11,237 nt of DNA. Origin: Entophlyctis helioformis (taxonomy: Eukaryota; Chytridiomycota; Chytridiomycetes; Chytridiales; Chytriomycetaceae). Made by a program: the position numbers and the translations under genes. The stretch lies in contig JAHLKH010000459.1 of NCBI GenBank assembly GCA_025526915.1, positions 1-11,237 on the forward strand, written 5' to 3'. Positions 9,501-11,237 of the stretch are shown piece after piece. The notes under the pieces were generated by a model. The model was not told where the DNA came from. It worked only from the letters and a program-made list of their open reading frames with translations, and did no database searches. Each line of letters opens with the position of its first letter. Within the stretch, counting starts at the first letter, position 1.

Positions 9501-9681
9501 ACGCGACGGCGAGTTTGTGAACGCCTTTGCTGCTGCTATCCGAACCATGATGGGCCTTGCCGTGTGTTGGCCTGCCACTTTCACCAAGAATAGCTCGCCA
9601 GCAACGAAGAACAGCTGGCTTCCAACCAAGAACAGATGGCTTGCAACCATGAGCAGCAGCCGTACTCGTCACGCCATTTGA
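65..9681 (+). CDS. Multimodular non-ribosomal peptide synthetase, 5'-partial, C-terminal FSH1 hydrolase
   Basis: This gene encodes a cytosolic assembly-line enzyme that activates amino or acyl acids as adenylates, loads them on phosphopantetheine arms and condenses them. Visible order is C(partial)-A1-PCP1-C2-A2-PCP2-C3-A3-PCP3-FSH1. Each unit has A3 (YTSGSTGNPKG), A8 (GRRDDQVKLKGYRIE), A10 (NANGKTDKKAL), a PCP serine and, in C2 and C3, HHTLYDG. Three introns interrupt it and a fourth is cut at the left edge. No start lies in the window: the ATG at 580 is an internal methionine between C and A. Roughly forty 1-2 nt indels break the frame, so one continuous translation is not possible as given; the domain order comes from following homology across frames. 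The end is uncertain: TGA at 9679-9681 closes the frame carrying the hydrolase histidine, with alternatives at 9591-9593 and 9696-9698. The product is unknown; at least three residues are added by the modules seen here. Confidence 0.9.
601..2061 (+). other. Adenylation domain A1
   Basis: This is the cleanest module: one open frame runs through the whole domain. Core motifs in order are ITYGEL (A1), LKTGATIVPLD (A2), YTSGSTGNPKG from 1084 (A3), GFDVCQWEVWG with Asp at 1222-1224 (A4), NVYGPTE from 1456 (A5), TGDLGRMLPDG (A7), GRRDDQVKLKGYRIE (A8) and NANGKTDKKAL (A10, catalytic Lys). By eye alignment to the GrsA pocket, the code reads about D-V-W-H-V-G-V-I-I. The DVWH start recalls seryl codes, but the remainder does not match, so no substrate is assigned. 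The A6 region is odd: the usual glycine-rich stretch is replaced by FTNTPCVRASPGY. Confidence 0.92.
2089..2295 (+). other. Peptidyl carrier (thiolation) domain PCP1
   Basis: The carrier domain follows A1 directly. It has the core FFALGGDSISAIK, with the phosphopantetheine-attachment serine at 2194-2196, followed by a VPQLFKTQTL helix typical of carrier domains. A one-base loss near 2295, inside TCACGCTCGCC, shifts the frame just before the linker to C2. The same loss appears in PCP2. Confidence 0.9.
2436..3775 (+). other. Condensation domain C2 (split by an intron)
   Basis: The N-terminal half has the C1-like motif STPLQSGM (2448-2471) and the catalytic HHTLYDG (2827-2847). The second catalytic region, GREIPVAGADR then IVGAMINTVPCRV, is interrupted by the intron at 3247-3330 and rejoins in frame (CG|C gives Arg). 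QTLFVFENLPED and the distal lobe follow. It should couple the residue on PCP1 to the residue on PCP2. Frame breaks near 2626, 2790, 3031, 3112, 3604 and 3789 are each one base relative to the sister copy. HHxxxDG is intact, so an active condensation site is expected. Confidence 0.88.
3247..3330 (+). other. Intron in C2 (phase 2, 84 nt)
   Basis: The donor CG|GTGAGT and the acceptor TGCAG|C flank a segment holding stops, with a CTGAC branch-like motif at 3300-3304. Removing it joins GADR to IVGAMINTVP, which restores the conserved C-domain motif across the junction. The intron falls at exactly the same codon in copies 1 and 3. Confidence 0.93.
3873..5320 (+). other. Adenylation domain A2, diverged pocket core
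   Basis: The N-terminal part is almost identical to A1 through A3 (YTSGSTGNPKG from 4354) and A4 (GFDVCQW, Asp at 4491-4493), up to about 4569. The pocket part then diverges, with VLMITPTGLSQLG, a VTGEAA region and an A5 motif reading NGGGPSE (4722-4742), which lacks the usual Tyr. Near-identity with A3 returns at about 4881 (GGIGVSPGYINLPEMTA) and with all copies from about 4990. The eye-aligned code is about D-V-W-M-I-T-G-V-L, so a substrate different from A1 is likely. Frame breaks lie near 4405, 4680, 4720, 4820, 4877, 4932 and 5123. The diverged segment is poorer in G+C (about 45% over 4740-4859). Confidence 0.87.
5349..5565 (+). other. Peptidyl carrier domain PCP2
   Basis: It is nearly identical to PCP1. 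FFALGGDSISAIK carries the phosphopantetheine serine at 5461-5463. An extra G near 5518 (ACCGGTGCC versus ACCGTGCC) shifts out of the PQLFKTQTL frame, and the one-base loss near 5555 that it shares with PCP1 shifts back, so the open frame masks two compensating indels. Confidence 0.9.
5706..7045 (+). other. Condensation domain C3 (split by an intron)
   Basis: It is the near-identical partner of C2, with the C1-like motif ATPLQSGM (5715-5738), HHTLYDG at 6096-6116, and the intron at 6515-6598 inside the C5 region. It should couple the residue on PCP2 to the one on PCP3. Frame breaks lie near 5650, 5790 (extra A), 5827, 6121, 6290-6318, 6652, 6870 and 6892. C2 reads some of these sites in frame, which makes the reconstruction reliable. 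Confidence 0.88.
6515..6598 (+). other. Intron in C3 (phase 2, 84 nt)
   Basis: It has the same donor GTGAGT, branch-like CTGAC and acceptor TGCAG as the intron at 3247-3330, at the same codon, the same length and almost the same sequence. Confidence 0.92.
6534..8721 (+). repeat. Tandem module repeat, copy 3 (truncated)
   Basis: Similarity to copies 1 and 2 stops at 8721, immediately after the codons for FFALGG in PCP3. The diverged pocket block is about 7668-8140. The remainder of the unit (C first half) is replaced by the terminal carrier half and the hydrolase. Confidence 0.9.
7138..8583 (+). other. Adenylation domain A3, diverged pocket core
   Basis: The domain shares its N-terminal part with A1 and A2 through YTSGSTGNPKG (from 7618), then diverges earlier than they do, from about 7668. 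A4 is GFDGCQCEIW (Asp 7749-7751), where A1 and A2 have FDVCQWEVW. A5 is NAYGPSE (7979-7999) and A6 is normal (GEMFIGGIGVSPGY). From about 8140 on it is again almost identical to A2. The pocket code by eye is about D-G-C-I-S-A-A-I-M; the two middle residues assume a GEA motif near 7922-7936 that is broken by apparent base losses. A third, different substrate is therefore likely. Frame breaks lie near 7224, 7485, 7535, 7668, 7678, 7738, 7810 and 8089. Confidence 0.87.
8614..8850 (+). other. Terminal carrier domain PCP3
   Basis: The first half is identical in wording to PCP1 and PCP2 up to FFALGG. It then changes abruptly to SSLNAIVLVRKIQ and AVFKHPTLGLL, unrelated to the GGDSISAIK version. The attachment serine is 8725-8727. 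A distinct carrier sequence is expected where the partner is a release domain rather than a C domain. The frame stays open from 8077 through this domain. Confidence 0.9.
9027..9093 (+). other. Intron in the hydrolase region (67 nt)
   Basis: The donor CGC|GTAAGT, a CTGAC motif at 9068-9072 and the pyrimidine-rich acceptor CCCCACAG lie between two hydrolase segments, IQAPFKTSSR and MSEIYPEW. The phases on the two sides do not match by one base, which fits the indel noise seen elsewhere or a slightly different splice choice. Confidence 0.75.
9573..9656 (+). repeat. Four imperfect 21-nt repeats at the gene's 3' end
   Basis: Units start at 9573, 9594, 9615 and 9636. In one frame, units 2 to 4 read LASNEEQ, LASNQEQ and MACNHEQ; unit 1 ends in TAG (9591-9593) where the others have CAG. 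That frame continues to TGA at 9696-9698. The hydrolase frame reads through the same bases differently and stops at 9679-9681. Whether this is a heptad tail of the protein or 3' untranslated sequence is unresolved. Confidence 0.7.
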
Positions 9682-9698
9682 TCTCAGGCGAACATTGA

Positions 9699-9870
9699 CC
9701 TGCATTGTTTCACCGACCCACGAATGAACGAGTCTGATGGTGATATCAATTGGTCTGTCTCCTTGAAGTCACCTTGCGACATGCCAGCTAAGAGTGTGCA
9801 GAAACAGCCTAGCGTTCATTGCAGCTACAGTCACAAGGAGAGAGAGGGAGAGACGGACAAGCAGCGAGCA
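9699..9870. other. Short convergent intergenic region
   Basis: Between the 3' ends of the two convergent genes I see no ORF with coding character, no AATAAA signal and no RNA gene. A GA-rich patch lies at about 9836-9856. If the minus-strand gene ends at 9983 instead of 9871, the region extends to 9982. Confidence 0.5.
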
Positions 9871-11165
9871 TCACACATCGCCGCTGTTGCCGCCGCACGA
9901 TCTGCGTCCACACAGCGACAGGCATGCACGCCTGTCAGCCTTCTTGCACGGCCGGCATCCGCAAACCAGCCAGATGCCAAGCTCACCCTGCCTGATGCCA
10001 CACACGGCGCGCAGCTCGACCGATCTTGCCAAAGAGTGTCTTGATGCCACGGCGAGTCTTGGCAATGAAGCTGGGGCAGAGGGCCGCCGGCGGCAATCAG
10101 TGTCAGAGTCACAGACTCGCACCGCGCCAAGTTGGTTGTCCACTTACCCACGTGGCTTGGCTGGCCGCTGCTCGCACTCGTCCACGCAAGACGCAGCGGC
10201 AGCATCCGTCGCAACAAGTGTCGCCTCTGGCCAAGTTAGCTCGGCTTCCTCGTGTTGTGGCTGGTGTTCCACGCTGCTGGCATCTTCAGCAGACGCACAA
10301 GAAGACGTCCGTCGCGTCCCGTTCGCAGCCAGCTGGTCAGGAACCGCAGACAGAGAAGACTGGATGCTGCCAGCATGCAATGAAACGTCCGACGGCACAG
10401 TGTTCGCCCCTGTGGAAGTTCTGCCGTGTAGATCGTCGTGCACAGGCTGTTCAAGGCTGTCGACGAAACCAAATGGTGCCGTTGCTGCCGATCCTGAGAG
10501 TTCTGAGAGCACCGGTGCGATTGCGTCCAGAGCAGGAACAGTCGCGATACCAGACGCTACGAAAGACGAGGTCGTCGCAGTGATGGCTTCACATTGCAAC
10601 GATACAGACTGGAAGACTTCGGATGCCGTCGTGTTCACTGTTGACGCTTCTGACATGGCATCATCGTCTTCATCGGTATCGCTGTGTTCGCTGTCTTCGC
10701 AATCATCGTCCTTGTCAACAGCTGCGACTTGTCCATCATCTGAAGCGGTGGCTGCGATCGCGCTTGTGCCCGTCGTGCTAACTGTTGATGCTTCTGACAT
10801 CTCGTGTCGTCGTCGTCGTCGTCGCTCTCCTCATCACTCTCGTCCTGGCTGTCGTCGACATCCTCCTCCTCCTGCCCGTCGTCACCATCGTCATGATCGT
10901 TTTGTGCGTTGGCGTTCTTGCGATCAACCTCAAGGCTGAATGCGATGCGCTTGTCACGAGCCTGGCTGAGAAGGCTGAAGAGCAGCCGCTGTGGCGTCGG
11001 CTTGCCAGAGGCAAATCCGTTCCTGACGTCCGACGTGCTCCATCCAAAGGTTGCCATCCAGCGGAAGAGCTCGGCCACATACTTGGGACGTGCTTGGCCT
11101 CGGGGTTGATCGACGGAAGGGATTTGGGAGCCACGCGGCTTGAACCGGCGCCGATGGTTGTCCAT
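9871..11165 (-). CDS. Acidic low-complexity protein of unknown function (spliced)
   Basis: I do not recognise a family. The N-terminal 85 residues are globular-looking and basic (YVAELFRWMATFGW, PQRLLFSLLSQARDKRIAF). Residues about 90-120 are almost all Asp, Glu and Ser. About 220 Ser/Thr/Ala-rich residues follow, and a basic C-terminus (FIAKTRRGIKTLFGKIGR) is encoded after an intron. The chosen ATG (11163-11165) has A at -3 and G at +4, but the frame is open to the window edge, so an upstream ATG (11213) or a further exon is possible. A one-base frame break lies near 10800, next to a GAC triplet run. The gene ends at 9871 if the second candidate intron (9902-9986) is spliced, or at 9983 if not. 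The acidic stretch suggests a nuclear or chromatin-type protein, but this is only a guess. It is convergent with the NRPS, with no evident functional link. Confidence 0.65.
9902..9986 (-). other. Candidate last intron of the minus-strand gene (85 nt)
   Basis: The donor CAGG|GTGAGC, a CTGAC motif (A at 9935, 33 nt before the end) and the acceptor GGACGCAG|A match the other introns in length and phase. Splicing replaces the stop after VWHQAG with a short extension GSCGGNSGDV ending at 9871. Without splicing, the protein ends at 9983. Confidence 0.5.
10071..10147 (-). other. Intron of the minus-strand gene (phase 2, 77 nt)
   Basis: On the minus strand, the donor CGTGG|GTAAGT, a CTGAC motif (10106 down to 10102) and the acceptor CTGCCCCAG|C are all present. 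Joining GG to C keeps the frame and converts an immediate stop into PRGFIAKTRRGIK. Confidence 0.8.
10627..10800 (-). repeat. Duplicated acidic plus MSEASTV block
   Basis: MSEASTVSTT (10771-10800) and MSEASTVNTT (10627-10656) are 144 bases apart and each follows an Asp-rich run, so the region looks like an internal duplication within the minus-strand gene. Confidence 0.7.
10806..10824 (-). repeat. GAC triplet run encoding poly-Asp
   Basis: The plus strand reads GTC repeated about six times, giving Asp codons on the minus strand at the end of the acidic tract. The frame break in this gene lies next to it. A second, TCC-type run is at about 10860-10873 (Glu codons). Confidence 0.8.
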
Positions 11166-11237
11166 TCTGGTTGTCGTGCATGCGAAAGCATAAGTGGTCT
11201 GTGCACATGGCATTGCAGTGACATGTCGATCAAGTGC
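11166..11237 (-). other. Upstream edge of the minus-strand gene
   Basis: The acidic protein's frame stays open to the window edge with one more ATG at 11211-11213 in a weaker context. I see no promoter element. It may be 5' untranslated sequence or part of an earlier exon. Confidence 0.35.

Larger units (their letters stand above)
8886..9681 (+). other. C-terminal FSH1-type alpha/beta serine hydrolase, probable release domain
   Basis: The wording fits the FSH1 family (PF03959): an entry strand VIRIACLHGQGSNP, VEFVF-like IEFVFIQAP, the nucleophile elbow LLGFSQGAMV with Ser at 9239-9241, and a C-terminal HNAGHDIPR with His at 9490-9492. The position of the acid residue reads GTNEAQV, with Glu where the family usually has Asp. 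It follows PCP3 with no room for a promoter, and the frame is lost only at an A run near 8887 (AAA where AAAA would keep it), so fusion to the NRPS is the simplest reading. It would release the chain by hydrolysis or cyclisation. Frame breaks lie near the intron junction, 9115, 9445 and possibly 9571. A separate downstream gene is less likely. Confidence 0.8.

Noticed and set aside
9591..9593. TAG read as glutamine (variant genetic code)
   Set aside because: It rests on one TAG in an uncertain frame. Other predicted ends use TGA normally, and no other TAG sits at a conserved Gln position.
65..9681. Programmed ribosomal frameshifting to explain the broken frame
   Set aside because: There are about forty breaks without a shared slippery sequence, most are private to one copy, and sister copies read through in frame.
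1..11237. Bacterial origin of the fragment
   Set aside because: At least four consistent spliceosomal introns on both strands, with restored motifs across junctions, are incompatible with a bacterial locus.
1..11237. tRNA or rRNA genes
   Set aside because: No cloverleaf box A and box B pairs or conserved rRNA stretches were noticed on either strand by eye.

Overview
The window is eukaryotic, GC-rich DNA (roughly 60% G+C in hand-counted stretches) from an intron-bearing microbe. Introns are 67-85 nt, start GTGAG or GTAAG, carry a CTGAC branch-point-like motif 22-33 nt before the acceptor, and end in CAG. Condensation-domain wording, such as the C5-region motif VGAMINTVPCRV and the QTLFVFEN stretch, recalls fungal siderophore-type peptide synthetases. 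A fungus or a fungus-like protist is therefore the best guess; sequence alone does not fix the lineage.

Positions 1-9681 (+) are the 3' part of one large non-ribosomal peptide synthetase (NRPS) gene. The window opens inside an intron and then reads: C-domain second half, A1, PCP1, C2, A2, PCP2, C3, A3, PCP3, FSH1-type serine hydrolase. Modules are tandem near-identical DNA repeats of about 3.27 kb (1-3265, 3266-6533, 6534-8721), and even the 84-nt introns are nearly identical. The introns sit at the same codon in each C domain in phase 2, so each C-A-PCP-C unit is one symmetric exon. Only the substrate-pocket core of each A domain (about 1303-1720, 4570-4880, 7668-8140) is clearly diverged, so the modules probably activate different acyl substrates on a common backbone. 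The last module leaves the repeat exactly at the PCP phosphopantetheine motif and runs into an FSH1 hydrolase with a GFSQGA nucleophile motif, the probable release domain.

Positions 9871-11165 (-) hold a convergent, unrelated gene for an acidic, low-complexity protein of unknown function. It has one well-supported intron and one likely intron.

The reading frame is interrupted by roughly forty 1-2 nt indels, mostly losses within short same-base runs. They occur in the NRPS, in the hydrolase and in the unrelated minus-strand gene, while splice sites and catalytic motifs are intact. I read this as mainly sequencing or consensus error rather than a decayed gene, but a real pseudogene cannot be excluded from one sequence.

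The most interesting biology is the contrast between homogenised module backbones (introns included) and distinct pocket cassettes, together with the FSH1 hydrolase fused in cis.
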